Source: Tersicoccus sp. Bi-70
GTDB lineage: Bacteria; Actinomycetota; Actinomycetes; Actinomycetales; Micrococcaceae
Direction of reading: 5' to 3'
Length of the DNA stretch: 64,000 nucleotides
NCBI RefSeq assembly: GCF_001968825.1
Contig: NZ_MIEU01000011.1
Location: 248,001 to 312,000 of the forward strand
Shown: in pieces, positions 25,456 to 34,152 of the stretch
Numbering within the stretch: the first letter of the stretch is position 1
How the letters are laid out: every line of letters starts with the position of its first letter
The notes under the pieces: generated by a model
The model's database searches: none
Told to the model about the DNA's origin: nothing
What the model saw: the letters and a program-made list of their open reading frames with translations, nothing else
Program-made: the position numbers and the translations under genes

Positions 25456-25863
25456 ATGACGGCGACGCTGGACGCGCGCGTGGTGGTCGCGGGGGAGAGC
25501 ACGTCCCGCGTGGCGCTCTCTCCCGCGGCGATCGTGCTGCTGCAGCAGCTGTGGGCGCAGCACGGCCCGCTCATGTTCCACCAGTCGGGCGGGTGCTGCG
25601 ACGGGTCCTCGCCCATGTGCTATCCGGCGGGCGAGTTCCTGACCGGCGACGCCGACGTGCTGCTCGGCGTCTTCGACCTGCCCGCGGTCTCCCCCGAGCG
25701 CGGTTCGCTCGGCGAACTCGAGTTCTGGATGTCGGCGGAGCAGTTCGGCTACTGGCGGCACACGCGGCTGCTGGTCGACGTCGTCGACGGGCGGGGCAGC
25801 GGCTTCTCCGTCGAGGCTCCCGAGGGCAAGCGGTTCCTCATCCGCAGCACCCTCATGTCCTGA
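25456..25863 (+). CDS. DUF779 protein, copy 2
   Basis: A 135-residue DUF779 protein (MTATLDARVVVAGE..., GGCCDGSSPMCYP, EFWMSAEQFGYWRHT). It is very similar to copy 1 at 18633, with long identical DNA stretches around the cysteine motif (from about 25588 to 25632), implying duplication or gene conversion. It follows the second ADH by 82 bases. Both copies therefore end an alcohol-dehydrogenase operon. Confidence 0.9.
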   Translation: MTATLDARVVVAGESTSRVALSPAAIVLLQQLWAQHGPLMFHQSGGCCDGSSPMCYPAGEFLTGDADVLLGVFDLPAVSPERGSLGELEFWMSAEQFGYWRHTRLLVDVVDGRGSGFSVEAPEGKRFLIRSTLMS

Positions 25864-25962
25864 CCTAGTCCCTTCCCGTTCGTTCCGCGCGTGTACGACC
25901 GGGAACCGTCGGGGGTCCCCTCTACTCTGGTGCTGGCGGGGCCGGACCGAGGGGAGTCGCCG

Positions 25963-28113
25963 GTGGAACGACGGGGGATCGACGCGCTTCACGAGCGGCC
26001 GTCGCACACGGCGGTGCCCGCATCCTGGCAGCGCCCGAGTGCTTTTCGCGCCGTCCGGCCCGGAGGGCGCGCGCCCGACTCGACGGCCGATCGGATGGCC
26101 GACCGCGCGGGTGTCCCTACTGGCGATCCCGCGCCGGCGCGGAGTGACCGGCCGGGTCACATCGGCGGCCTGGACGGCCTGCGCGCGCTCGCCGTCGTCG
26201 CCGTCCTCCTCTACCACCTGAGCCCGACCCTGCTGCCCGGCGGCTACCTCGGGGTGGACGTCTTCTTCGTCGTCTCCGGCTTCCTCATCACCTCCCTGCT
26301 GATCCGGGAGCGGGAGCGCACCGGCCGTGTGGCGCTCGGCCGCTTCTGGCTGCGCCGCGCTCGTCGCCTGCTGCCGGCGCTCGCCGTCGTCGTCGCCGTC
26401 AGCGTGGCGATCGGCTTCCTCGTCGGCAGGGACCTGCTCGTCGGCATCGGCCGGCAGACCCTCGGCGCCCTGACCTTCTCCAACAACTGGCTCGAGATCG
26501 CGGCCGGTTCCAGCTACTTCGCGCACACGTCGCCGCAGCTGTTCGTCAACTTCTGGTCCCTCGCCGTCGAGGAGCAGTTCTACCTGCTGTGGCCCTTCCT
26601 CTTCCTGGTCCTGGTGGCGCTGCCGGTGCGATGGAGCACCCGCGCGTGGATCGCGGCGGGCGGCGCGTTCGTCTCCGCCCTGCTGATGGCCGTGCTGGTC
26701 ACCCCGGGAGCGGACGCGACCCGCGTCTACTACGGCACCGACACGCACGCCTTCGGACTGCTGCTCGGCGTCTCCCTCGCCTTTGGCTGGGCCGGTGGCC
26801 GGGGGCTGGACCTCAGCCGCGCGCTCTGGCGGCGCCGGCGGGTGCCGATCTCGACCGGCGCCCTGGTGCTGCTGTTCGGCGCGACGGCGCTCATCGGGCC
26901 CGACGGCGCCTTCGCCTATCGCGGCGGCATCCTGCTGACCTGCCTCATCACGACCGTCCTCGTCCTCACGCTGCTCGAAGGCACCAGCCCGGTGCAGCGG
27001 GTGCTGGACAGCCGTCCCGTGGCCTGGATCGGCGAACGGTCCTACGGCATCTACCTGTGGCACTGGCCCGCGCTCGTGATTGCCGACGCGCTCGTGCCCA
27101 CCGCGGTCGGCGCCCCCGAGTGGTGGACGGTGCGGATCCTGGCACTCGTCGTCACTGTCGTGGTGTCCGCGCTCTCGTACCGCTGGATCGAGCTGCCGAT
27201 CCGCCGGGACGGGTTCCGGGCGGCCGGGCGCGCGATCGCCGGGGCGGTGACGCCGGGCGGCCGGAGCATGACGGCGCCGCGCGCGGCCGCCGCGGTGGCG
27301 GGGCTCGTGGTGCTGTTCGCCGTGCTCGGCGTGATCACCGCGCCCGCGAAATCGGCGGTGCAGGCGACGATCGAGCAGAACCAGTCGCTCGTCACCGACA
27401 CCGCGTCGACCACGCCCGCGTCCCCCGGAGCCTCGCCCGTCCCTCCCGGCACGCCGCGGCCGACGACGTCCGCGGCGCCGTCCGCCGCGCCCTCGCCCGC
27501 CGCGCCGAGTGCACCGTCGTCACCGCCGCCGAGCGCGCCGGTCGCGGCGCCTCCCGGCGACGGCGGCCCCGCCATGGCGTACCCCGCGGGCCAGGACATC
27601 ATCGCGATCGGCGACTCCCTCGTCGTCACCAGTGCGGACGGGCTGAAGGACAGGTTCCCGGGCCTGGCGTTCGACGCGCGGTCCAACCGGCAGTGGCCGG
27701 ACGGGGTCGCGGCGGTCGATGCCCGGCTCGCGGCCGGCACCCTGCCGCGGGCCGTGATCCTGCACTTCGGCACCAACGCGGGCGTGCCGGATCCAGGCGT
27801 GGTGCGCCAGGTGCTGGACAAGCTGGGGCCGGATCGGATGGTCGTCCTCGTCAACCTCTACGGGGCGAGCCCGTTCGTCCCGGAGGCCAACCGGGCGTTC
27901 GCCGACCTGGCGCAGGGGCGGCGCAACGTCATCGTCGCCGACTGGAACCGGGCCGCCGCCGGACGGGTCGACCTGCTGCAGCCGGACCAGATCCATCCCG
28001 GGATCCTCGGCGCCCACCTGTACGCGGACACGGTCAAGCAGGCGTTCCACGACCTCGCGGTCCGCACCGGCGGCGCGGTGCCGGCGGACTGGGCGATCGG
28101 CAAGGACTACTGA
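25963..28113 (+). CDS. OatA-like acyltransferase with SGNH domain
   Basis: About 716 residues. An N-terminal cytoplasmic tail precedes the acyltransferase-3 domain (HIGGLDGLRALAVVAVLLYHL, then about ten helices, with SNNW and AVEEQFYLLWPF), an eleventh helix, a long Pro/Ser/Ala linker and a C-terminal extracellular SGNH hydrolase-like domain (IAIGDSL block I, LHFGTNAG block III, DQIHPG block V). This architecture O-acetylates peptidoglycan or cell-wall polysaccharide, taking acetyl from acetyl-CoA across the membrane. GTG at 25963 is preferred because AGGGGAG lies 7 bases upstream. Envelope modification such as lysozyme resistance is inferred from the family. Confidence 0.85.
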   Translation: MERRGIDALHERPSHTAVPASWQRPSAFRAVRPGGRAPDSTADRMADRAGVPTGDPAPARSDRPGHIGGLDGLRALAVVAVLLYHLSPTLLPGGYLGVDVFFVVSGFLITSLLIRERERTGRVALGRFWLRRARRLLPALAVVVAVSVAIGFLVGRDLLVGIGRQTLGALTFSNNWLEIAAGSSYFAHTSPQLFVNFWSLAVEEQFYLLWPFLFLVLVALPVRWSTRAWIAAGGAFVSALLMAVLVTPGADATRVYYGTDTHAFGLLLGVSLAFGWAGGRGLDLSRALWRRRRVPISTGALVLLFGATALIGPDGAFAYRGGILLTCLITTVLVLTLLEGTSPVQRVLDSRPVAWIGERSYGIYLWHWPALVIADALVPTAVGAPEWWTVRILALVVTVVVSALSYRWIELPIRRDGFRAAGRAIAGAVTPGGRSMTAPRAAAAVAGLVVLFAVLGVITAPAKSAVQATIEQNQSLVTDTASTTPASPGASPVPPGTPRPTTSAAPSAAPSPAAPSAPSSPPPSAPVAAPPGDGGPAMAYPAGQDIIAIGDSLVVTSADGLKDRFPGLAFDARSNRQWPDGVAAVDARLAAGTLPRAVILHFGTNAGVPDPGVVRQVLDKLGPDRMVVLVNLYGASPFVPEANRAFADLAQGRRNVIVADWNRAAAGRVDLLQPDQIHPGILGAHLYADTVKQAFHDLAVRTGGAVPADWAIGKDY

Positions 28114-28122
28114 GCGCCTTCG

Positions 28123-28545
28123 TCAGTCCAGCGGCAGCGACCCGAGGATGCGCTGCAGCGCTGCCCGGTCCTCGGCCGTCAGCGCGCCGAAGAACTCCGC
28201 GTTCCGCTCCGCGCGGGCGGCGTCGATCTGCTCGACCAGGCGCAGCCCGTCCTCCGTCGGCGAGACGAGGGTCGCCCGGCGGTCCTGCGGGTCCGGCTCC
28301 CGCGTCACCAGGCCCTTCGCCTCGAGAGCGTCCACCACCTCGGTCGCGGAGCGGGCCGCGATCCGCAGCCGGTCGGCCACATCGCGCAGCCGCGCACGGT
28401 CCGTCTCGCTGATGCTGCGCAGTGCCCGGGCGTGGTGCGGCGTGATGCCCCACGGCTCCAGCTGCGCCAGCGTCCGCCGGCGCATCGTCCGCGAGACGGC
28501 ATGGAACAGCTCGGCCAGTTCGCGGGGATCCGGGGCGTCGCTCAC
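28123..28545 (-). CDS. MarR-family transcriptional regulator
   Basis: A 140-residue winged-helix regulator. The recognition region RLRDVADRLRIAARSATEVVDALEAKG (family hallmark at about residues 52-78) and the wing REPDPQDRRATLVSPTEDG are typical. It is divergent from the ABC exporter at 28661; MarR proteins next to exporters normally repress them and release on binding a drug or metabolite. Confidence 0.92.
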   Translation of the reverse strand: MSDAPDPRELAELFHAVSRTMRRRTLAQLEPWGITPHHARALRSISETDRARLRDVADRLRIAARSATEVVDALEAKGLVTREPDPQDRRATLVSPTEDGLRLVEQIDAARAERNAEFFGALTAEDRAALQRILGSLPLD

Positions 28546-28561
28546 CTCACCAGTCTACCGA

Positions 28562-28594
28562 TTGCGAGGCAACCACATAGTGAGGTAGCCTCTT
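28562..28594. promoter_or_regulatory. Probable MarR operator/promoter in divergent region
   Basis: The MarR/ABC intergenic region holds TTGCGAGGCAA (a small palindrome) and, 27 bases overall, GAGGC...GCCTC arms around GAGGTAGCCTC. A -35-like TTGCGA (28562-28567) and a weak -10-like TAGCCT (28586-28591) point towards the exporter. The assignment rests on position and symmetry only. Confidence 0.4.
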
Positions 28595-28660
28595 GAATAA
28601 CGGCGCGCCGTCGGGTGTCCACTCCCCGTCCCGTCGCCGACCTCGTCATCAGGAGGACGC

Positions 28661-30514
28661 ATGACTGAAGCCGCCATGATCGATGGACTCTCCCGCTCGC
28701 GCGGCCCCGGCCGCGTGGACCCCGCCGACGCCGCCCATCTGGCCGAGTCTCCCGTCTCCCTCCGCCGCGTCGCCGGCCTCTTCCGGCCTCACGCCGCGAC
28801 CCTCTCCGTCGTCTTCGTCATCATCGCGATCGCCTCGGTGGTCGGGCTCGCGCAGCCCTTCCTCGTCAAGGAGGTGATCGACGTCGCGCTGCCCCGGCAG
28901 GACGTCCGCGTGCTGCTCTGGTGCGTCGGCGGGATGCTCGCCGTCGCCGTCGTCACCGCGCTGCTCGGCGTCGTGCAGACGTGGCTCTCCACCGCGGTGG
29001 GGGAGCGCGTCATGCACCGGCTGCGCACCGACGTGTTCGCCCACGTCCAGCGCCAGTCCCTCGCCTTCTTCACCCGGACCCGCAGCGGCGAGGTGCAGTC
29101 CCGGCTCACGCACGACATCTCCGGCATGCAGTCGGTCTTCACGACGACGGCGACGTCGATCGCGGCGAATCTGACCACGGCGGTCGCCACCGCCGCGGCG
29201 ATGGTCGCCCTGTCCTGGCAACTGAGCCTGATCAGCCTCGTCGTCATCCCGCCCGCGGTGTGGCTGAGCCGCCGCGTGGCCCTCGTACGCCGCGACGTGA
29301 CCGCCGAGACGCAGCGCCACCTCGCCCAGATGCACTCGCAGGTCGAGGAGAAGCTCTCCGTCAGCGGTGCCCGGCTCGCGAAGACGCTCGGCACCACGGT
29401 GCGGGACACGGCCGCGTTCTCCGCGACCTCCGAGCGGCTCGTCGACCTGGACATCCGCTCCCAGCTCGCCGGGCGGTGGCGGATGGCGACGATGAGCATC
29501 GTCTTCTCGGCGATCCCCGCGGTGCTGTATCTGGTCGCGGGCCTGCCGGCGACGTCGGGCGCCATGACCATCGGCACGCTCGTGGCGTTCATCGCCCTGC
29601 AGACGACGATCTTCCGGCCCATCATGTCGCTGCTCAACGTCGGCGTGCAGTGGGTGTCCTCGATGGCGCTGTTCAGCCGGATCTTCGGCTACCTCGATCT
29701 GCCCGTCGAGATCGCGCCGCCCGCGCACCCGGTGCCGCTGGACCCGGCCACCGTGCGCGGCGAGGTCCGGTTCGACGGCGTCTCCTTCGGTTACGGGACC
29801 GGCCGGCCGGTGGTGACCGACATCGACCTCACGGTGCCGGCGGGCGGCTCGCTCGCCCTCGTCGGGCACACCGGTGCCGGCAAGAGCACGCTGGCCGCGC
29901 TCGTGCCCCGGCTGCAGGACGTCGACGCCGGTGCCGTGACCATCGACGGCGTCGACGTGCGGAACCTGGCCGCCGAGACGCTCGCCGCGATCGTCGGCGT
30001 CGTCTCCCAGGAGACCTACCTGATCCACGACACCATCCGGGCGAACCTCCTGCTGGCGCGGCCCGAAGCCAGCGAGCCCGACCTGTGGGACGCGCTCGGG
30101 ACCGCCCGCCTGGCGACGCTCGTCTCGGCCCTGCCCGAAGGTCTGGACACCGTGGTCGGCGCACGCGGTCACCGGTTCTCCGGCGGCGAGCAGCAGCGGC
30201 TCGCGATCGCCCGCACGGTGCTGCGCGACCCTCGCGTGCTCGTGCTCGACGAGGCGACCAGCGCCCTGGACAACGACACCGAGCGGGAGGTACTCGCGGC
30301 CCTCGACGCCCTCTCCGCCGGCCGCACGACCATCTCCATCGCCCACCGCCTCACCACGGTGCAGTCCGCGGACCAGATCGCCGTCCTCGACAGCGGCCGG
30401 GTGGTCGAGCGGGGCACGCACGCCGAGCTGCTCGCGGCCGGAGGCGCCTACGCCCGGCTGGTGCACGCCGTCGAGCGCGAGCGGGAGCTTCCGGCGCAGC
30501 GTCCCGCCGCCTGA
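28661..30514 (+). CDS. ABC exporter, fused permease-ATPase
   Basis: A 617-residue half-transporter that should dimerise in the membrane. Six-helix permease domain (about residues 45-330), then the ATPase: Walker A GHTGAGKST near 405, Q-loop SQETYL, signature FSGGEQQRLAIARTVL, Walker B VLVLDEATSALD and the switch SIAHRLTT. This is the MsbA/LmrA/BmrA-like multidrug or lipid exporter class. AGGAGG precedes the ATG. The divergent MarR is its likely repressor. Substrate unknown. Confidence 0.92.
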   Translation: MTEAAMIDGLSRSRGPGRVDPADAAHLAESPVSLRRVAGLFRPHAATLSVVFVIIAIASVVGLAQPFLVKEVIDVALPRQDVRVLLWCVGGMLAVAVVTALLGVVQTWLSTAVGERVMHRLRTDVFAHVQRQSLAFFTRTRSGEVQSRLTHDISGMQSVFTTTATSIAANLTTAVATAAAMVALSWQLSLISLVVIPPAVWLSRRVALVRRDVTAETQRHLAQMHSQVEEKLSVSGARLAKTLGTTVRDTAAFSATSERLVDLDIRSQLAGRWRMATMSIVFSAIPAVLYLVAGLPATSGAMTIGTLVAFIALQTTIFRPIMSLLNVGVQWVSSMALFSRIFGYLDLPVEIAPPAHPVPLDPATVRGEVRFDGVSFGYGTGRPVVTDIDLTVPAGGSLALVGHTGAGKSTLAALVPRLQDVDAGAVTIDGVDVRNLAAETLAAIVGVVSQETYLIHDTIRANLLLARPEASEPDLWDALGTARLATLVSALPEGLDTVVGARGHRFSGGEQQRLAIARTVLRDPRVLVLDEATSALDNDTEREVLAALDALSAGRTTISIAHRLTTVQSADQIAVLDSGRVVERGTHAELLAAGGAYARLVHAVERERELPAQRPAA

Positions 30515-30800
30515 GTAGGGCGCTCCGGGCAGCGTCACTCCTCTCGAGCGATGCGCCCCGGGTAGCGCCGGGTTGCGTCGAGTGTACGGATGACGCGCTC
30601 AAAGACGGCAAATGAGTGCGCCAACCGCACACTCGGCAGAAGGACAGCGCCCAGTGGGCGGACGATGCGGTGGCGCGTGGCTGATCGACGCGTCAGCGGT
30701 CCACTGGCGGCGGTGAGTTCAACGGTGCGCCGACGTCAACCGTGAACGTCCGTCAACGCGCCTCCACCGCCTGCTCGACCGAGGCGCCGCGACGCGCGTT
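30515..30800. other. Noncoding gap between ABC exporter and tetR
   Basis: About 290 bases with no coding frame of normal codon bias. Near its start a short stem CCCGG...CCGGG (30562-30577 region) may end the exporter transcript. At about 30744 the sequence GTGAACGTCCGTCAAC resembles half of the TetR palindrome at 30801, so it may be an auxiliary site. Nothing else is evident. Confidence 0.4.
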
Positions 30801-30840
30801 GTGTACGACGTTCACATCGACGCCCGCGCGTGGGTAGAGT
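30801..30840 (+). promoter_or_regulatory. tetR promoter with overlapping palindrome
   Basis: GTGTACG-A-CGTTCAC (30801-30815) is a 15-bp palindrome with one mismatched pair. It overlaps a TTCACA -35 (30811-30816) followed after 18 bases by TAGAGT (30835-30840) as -10. The layout fits autorepression by the TetR protein encoded directly downstream; the -10 lies so near the ATG that the message would be nearly leaderless. Confidence 0.55.
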
Positions 30841-30848
30841 CAATGGTC

Positions 30849-31481
30849 ATGGCCCGCTCCACGTATCGACACGGCGATCTGCATCGCGCGTTGATCGACG
30901 CCGGGCTTGAACTCGCGCGGGAGAGCGGGCCCGACGCCGTCGTGCTGCGGGAGACCACCCGGAAGGCGCAGGTGGCCGCGAGCGCCGCCTACCGGCACTT
31001 CGCGGATCGGGACGCGCTCGTCCACGCCGTGTCCATGGCCGCGCAGGCGCACCTGGCCGAGGCGATCGAACGGGCCCAGGCCGAGGAGCTGGCGAAGCTG
31101 CCGGCCGACGCCGACGACGTCGCCCGGTCCCGCGCCCTGCTGCGCTCCGTGGGCGCCGGGTATCTCGGCTTCGCCTGGGCCGAGCCCGGCTGGTTCCGCA
31201 CCGCGTTCTGGGTGCACGAGGACCTGCGCGACGCCGCCGCACGCATGGCGGCCGGCCCCGGGGGCAAGACCCCGTTCCAGATGCTCAGCCACGCGCTCGA
31301 CGCCATGGTCGACTCCGGGGTGCTGCCCGAGGATCAACGCCGTGGCGCCGAGGTGCTCGCCTGGTCGACCGTGCACGGCATGGCGACGCTCACCATCGAC
31401 GGCCCCCTGCGCGTGATCGACCCCGCGACCCGGCGGATGCTGGCCGAACGGCTGCTGCTGATGGTCGAACGCGGCCTCTGA
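30849..31481 (+). CDS. TetR-family transcriptional regulator
   Basis: A 210-residue repressor. N-terminal TetR DNA-binding domain (YRHGDLHRALIDAGLELARE, then the HTH with QVAASAAYRHFADRDAL at about 41-57), and a C-terminal ligand domain of the TetR_C_33/WHG type (RSVGAGYLGFAWAEPGWFRTAFW). The ATG at 30849 fits best with the -10 at 30835-30840; ATG 30843 is an alternative. No divergent neighbour, so apart from itself the target is unknown. Confidence 0.88.
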   Translation: MARSTYRHGDLHRALIDAGLELARESGPDAVVLRETTRKAQVAASAAYRHFADRDALVHAVSMAAQAHLAEAIERAQAEELAKLPADADDVARSRALLRSVGAGYLGFAWAEPGWFRTAFWVHEDLRDAAARMAAGPGGKTPFQMLSHALDAMVDSGVLPEDQRRGAEVLAWSTVHGMATLTIDGPLRVIDPATRRMLAERLLLMVERGL

Positions 31482-31490
31482 ACCCCTCAG

Positions 31491-31551
31491 CTCGTCAACA
31501 GGTGTCGCATCGGGGTCCTCCCGACCCCTCCGGTGAGCATCTGTCGACGAG
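31491..31551. terminator. Compound hairpin between convergent genes
   Basis: An imperfect 14-bp outer stem (CTCGTCAACAGGTG pairing with CATCTGTCGACGAG, 12 of 14) encloses a perfect inner stem GGGGTC/GACCCC with a 5-base loop. It lies just past the tetR stop and before the end of the minus-strand glycosylase gene, as expected for a bidirectional terminator. Confidence 0.55.
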
Positions 31552-31589
31552 CCGGCGCCGACGCTGGCTCAGCGGAGACGAGCCGCTCG

Positions 31590-32033
31590 TCAGTCGCCGA
31601 GGATCTCCCACTCCTCGATCGGCCCGGGCACGACGTCGAACAGAGGGTGGGGGCGGCGCTCGGCGGAGGCGACCCGCGCGTGCCACGCCGGATCCCGCGC
31701 CTCCGTCTTGACCAGCAGGTGGGCCCACTCGTGGTCGAGCTGGCCCGACGTCACCGTCATCCGCGCCGGGGAAACCGACGGCGACGGCGGCACCACGATC
31801 AGGCCCCGATTGAAGGTGAACTCCCGCGCATCCGCCTCGTCGGCGAGTGCCGACAGATAGGCCCCGACGGAGGCCACCGGGTCCACCATCCGCCGGAACC
31901 GGATCAGCTGCGGGTGCCGCGTGTAGCCCTTCGTCCCGCCCTGCAGCACCTTCTGCGCCAGGAGGGACTCCCGCCAGCCGGCCACCAGCGCCTTCCGGTC
32001 CAGCAGTGAGGGGTGCAGGCTCCACAGACGCAT
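31590..32033 (-). CDS. Pyrimidine dimer DNA glycosylase family protein
   Basis: A 147-residue protein beginning MRLWSLHPSLLDRKALVAGW and continuing GGTKGYTRHPQLIRFRR, the conserved start of the T4 endonuclease V-related pyrimidine-dimer glycosylase family (Pyr_excise). Residues WSLHP and the GYxxHPQLxRF block are characteristic. Family members remove UV-induced dimers in base excision repair, though many bacterial homologs are untested. The C-terminal DHEWAHLLVKTEARDP segment is also family-like. Confidence 0.75.
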   Translation of the reverse strand: MRLWSLHPSLLDRKALVAGWRESLLAQKVLQGGTKGYTRHPQLIRFRRMVDPVASVGAYLSALADEADAREFTFNRGLIVVPPSPSVSPARMTVTSGQLDHEWAHLLVKTEARDPAWHARVASAERRPHPLFDVVPGPIEEWEILGD

Positions 32034-32120
32034 CAGATGAGCCTATCGGCGACGCGGGTACCCTCGGGACCGAGCAGGTCCGGCCGGGACGGACCGCGAA
32101 CCCACCGAGAACGGAGACCG

Positions 32121-32744
32121 ATGACGCCGACCACGCGCTGGGACGCCCCCGAGAACGAGGTGATGCGCCGGCTCTACGAGCAGCGGTTCCGCGGGCTGCA
32201 CGCCGACGGGGTGGACGTCGACGGGGAGGGCCGCCTGCTGGACGCGCTGCTCGAGCGCTCCGCGTCGGTGCTCGACGCAGGATGCGGCACCGGTCGGCTG
32301 GCCGCCCACCTCACGCGGCGCGGTCACCGCGCGGTGGGCGTGGACAAGGACGGCGCCCTGGTGCGGGCCGCCCGAGAGCTGCAGGGGGACGGCATCCCCT
32401 TCCTCGAGGCCGACCTGGCCGAGCTCGACGCCGCCACGCTGACCGGCGGCGGTCTGCCGGACCGGTACGACGCCGTGGCCGCGATCGGCAACGTCCTCGT
32501 CTTCCTCGCGCCCGGAACGGAACGCGCCGTCCTCGAGCGGTTCCGGGCGCTGCTGCTTGACGGCGGCGTCCTGTTCACCGGATTCGCCACGGACCGCGAC
32601 TACACGGTAGCCGATCTGGACCGGGACGCCGCGGCGGCCGGGTTCGCCCTGCGGCACCGGTTCGCCACCTATCAGCTGGCTCCCTTCACCGACGACGCCG
32701 GCTGGGCGGTCTCGATCTTCGATGCGGTGCCGTCACGCCCATAG
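32121..32744 (+). CDS. SAM-dependent methyltransferase
   Basis: A 207-residue class I methyltransferase. Motif I SVLDAGCGTGRLAAHL at about residues 51-66, then VGVDKDGALVRAAREL (motif II acid) and a motif IV-like YDAVAAIGNVLVFLAPG. GGAGA precedes the ATG at 32121. Substrate unknown. It diverges from the glycosylase gene by 87 bases. Confidence 0.85.
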   Translation: MTPTTRWDAPENEVMRRLYEQRFRGLHADGVDVDGEGRLLDALLERSASVLDAGCGTGRLAAHLTRRGHRAVGVDKDGALVRAARELQGDGIPFLEADLAELDAATLTGGGLPDRYDAVAAIGNVLVFLAPGTERAVLERFRALLLDGGVLFTGFATDRDYTVADLDRDAAAAGFALRHRFATYQLAPFTDDAGWAVSIFDAVPSRP

Positions 32745-32746
32745 AC

Positions 32747-32780
32747 CCAATCGATGCAGTGACGATGGATCATTGATTGG
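32747..32780. promoter_or_regulatory. Inverted repeat upstream of the aromatic-acid transporter
   Basis: CCAATCGATG (32747-32756) and CATTGATTGG (32771-32780) are inverted with 9 of 10 bases matching and 14 bases between. An embedded ATC-N11-GAT fits the general LysR T-N11-A rule. A TTGATTG element also occurs in front of the second transporter/LysR pair (50306-50312). Probably the binding site of one of the two LysR proteins. Confidence 0.5.
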
Positions 32781-32866
32781 ACGCGAGGACGAGCGGCGAC
32801 CACACTGAACGGTGATACGGATCACGCCGGCATCCGCCGCCGGCCGAGGCGCAAGGAAGCACACTC

Positions 32867-34087
32867 ATGGCCGTCACCACCCGCACCCCCTGGGCGTTCG
32901 CGCTCTGCTGGCTCACCGTCGTGTTCGAGGGCTATGACATCGTCGCGCTCGGCGCGGCCATCCCGCGGCTGCTGGACAGCCGCCACGCCGGCATCACCGC
33001 CCTGGACGCGACCTTCATCGCCACCATCTCGCTCGTGGGCGTCGGCATCGGTGCGGCCGCGATCGGGCCGATCACCGACCGGTTCGGCCGCCGCCTCCCG
33101 CTCATGCTCTGCGTGCTCGTGTTCTCGGTCTTCACCCTGATCTTCCCCGTGATGCCCAACACCGGCCTCCTCGCGCTCGTCCGGTTCCTCGCGGGCCTCG
33201 GCCTCGGCGGCTGCATGCCGGTGGCCGTGACGATGATGCAGGAGAGCGCCCGCGAGAACGGCAAGGCGCACTCCAGCACGATGACGATGACGGGCTACCA
33301 CGCCGGTGCGGTCGCCGCCTCGCTGCTCGCCATCGTCTTCGGCGCCCACTGGGGCTGGCTCTTCACCGTCGGCGGTGTGCTCGGCCTCGTGCTGCTCCCG
33401 GTGATGTGGGCGAAGCTGCCCGAGACGAGCACCGTGGTGAGCGAGCAGCACCCGCGTGTGCGCCCCGCCGACGTCCTGCGCCAGCCGTACCTGCGCACCA
33501 CGCTGGGCCTCTGGGTCGCGGCGTTCATGGGACTGCTGCTCGTGTACGGGCTGAACACGTGGCTCCCGCAGCTGATGCGCGGCGCCGGCTACAGCGTCTC
33601 GAACTCGCTGTTGACGCTGTTCGTGCTCAACGTCGGCGCCATCATCGGCCTGCTCGTGGGCGGCCGCATCGCCGACCGGCGCGGCGTCAAGGGCACCACG
33701 ATGTTCTGGTTCGGTGCGGCCGCCGTCCTGTTGCTCCTCCTCAGCATCCGGATCCAGAACGAGGTGCTGCTCAACGCCGTCGTGCTCGTCACCGGGGTGT
33801 TCGTCTTCTGCGCGCAGGTGCTCGTCTACGGCTTCGTCGGCTACCTGTACCCGCGGCGGATCGTCGGCACCGGCATGGGTCTGACCTCCGGCGTCGGCCG
33901 GATCGGCGCGATCGTCGGCCCGTGGTTCACCGGGCTGCTCGTGGCCGGCGGCGTCGCCTACCCCGGCGGCTTCTACCTCTTCGCGGTCGCCGCGATCCTG
34001 GGTGTGGCCGCGGTCGCGATCATCCCGAAGCCGCGCACGACGGCGCCCGCCGACGAGGACGAGCCGCGCGCCGCCCGCACGGCATGA
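32867..34087 (+). CDS. AAHS-family aromatic acid:H+ symporter
   Basis: A 406-residue, 12-helix MFS permease. The first helix has FEGYDIVALGAAIPRL, the AAHS signature with its essential Asp; loop 2-3 carries DRFGRR, and the second half repeats DRRGVKG. Such carriers (BenK, PcaK, MhpT type) import benzoate, hydroxybenzoates or related acids. The neighbouring decarboxylase/dehydrogenase suggests benzoylformate, mandelate or benzoate as substrate. An inverted repeat upstream implies LysR control. Confidence 0.88.
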   Translation: MAVTTRTPWAFALCWLTVVFEGYDIVALGAAIPRLLDSRHAGITALDATFIATISLVGVGIGAAAIGPITDRFGRRLPLMLCVLVFSVFTLIFPVMPNTGLLALVRFLAGLGLGGCMPVAVTMMQESARENGKAHSSTMTMTGYHAGAVAASLLAIVFGAHWGWLFTVGGVLGLVLLPVMWAKLPETSTVVSEQHPRVRPADVLRQPYLRTTLGLWVAAFMGLLLVYGLNTWLPQLMRGAGYSVSNSLLTLFVLNVGAIIGLLVGGRIADRRGVKGTTMFWFGAAAVLLLLLSIRIQNEVLLNAVVLVTGVFVFCAQVLVYGFVGYLYPRRIVGTGMGLTSGVGRIGAIVGPWFTGLLVAGGVAYPGGFYLFAVAAILGVAAVAIIPKPRTTAPADEDEPRAARTA

Positions 34088-34152
34088 CCGGCGCTGGTGA
34101 CCGCGCCCAGCGGCGTCAGGACACCGGCCGGCCCCGCGCCGGACGACGCGGT

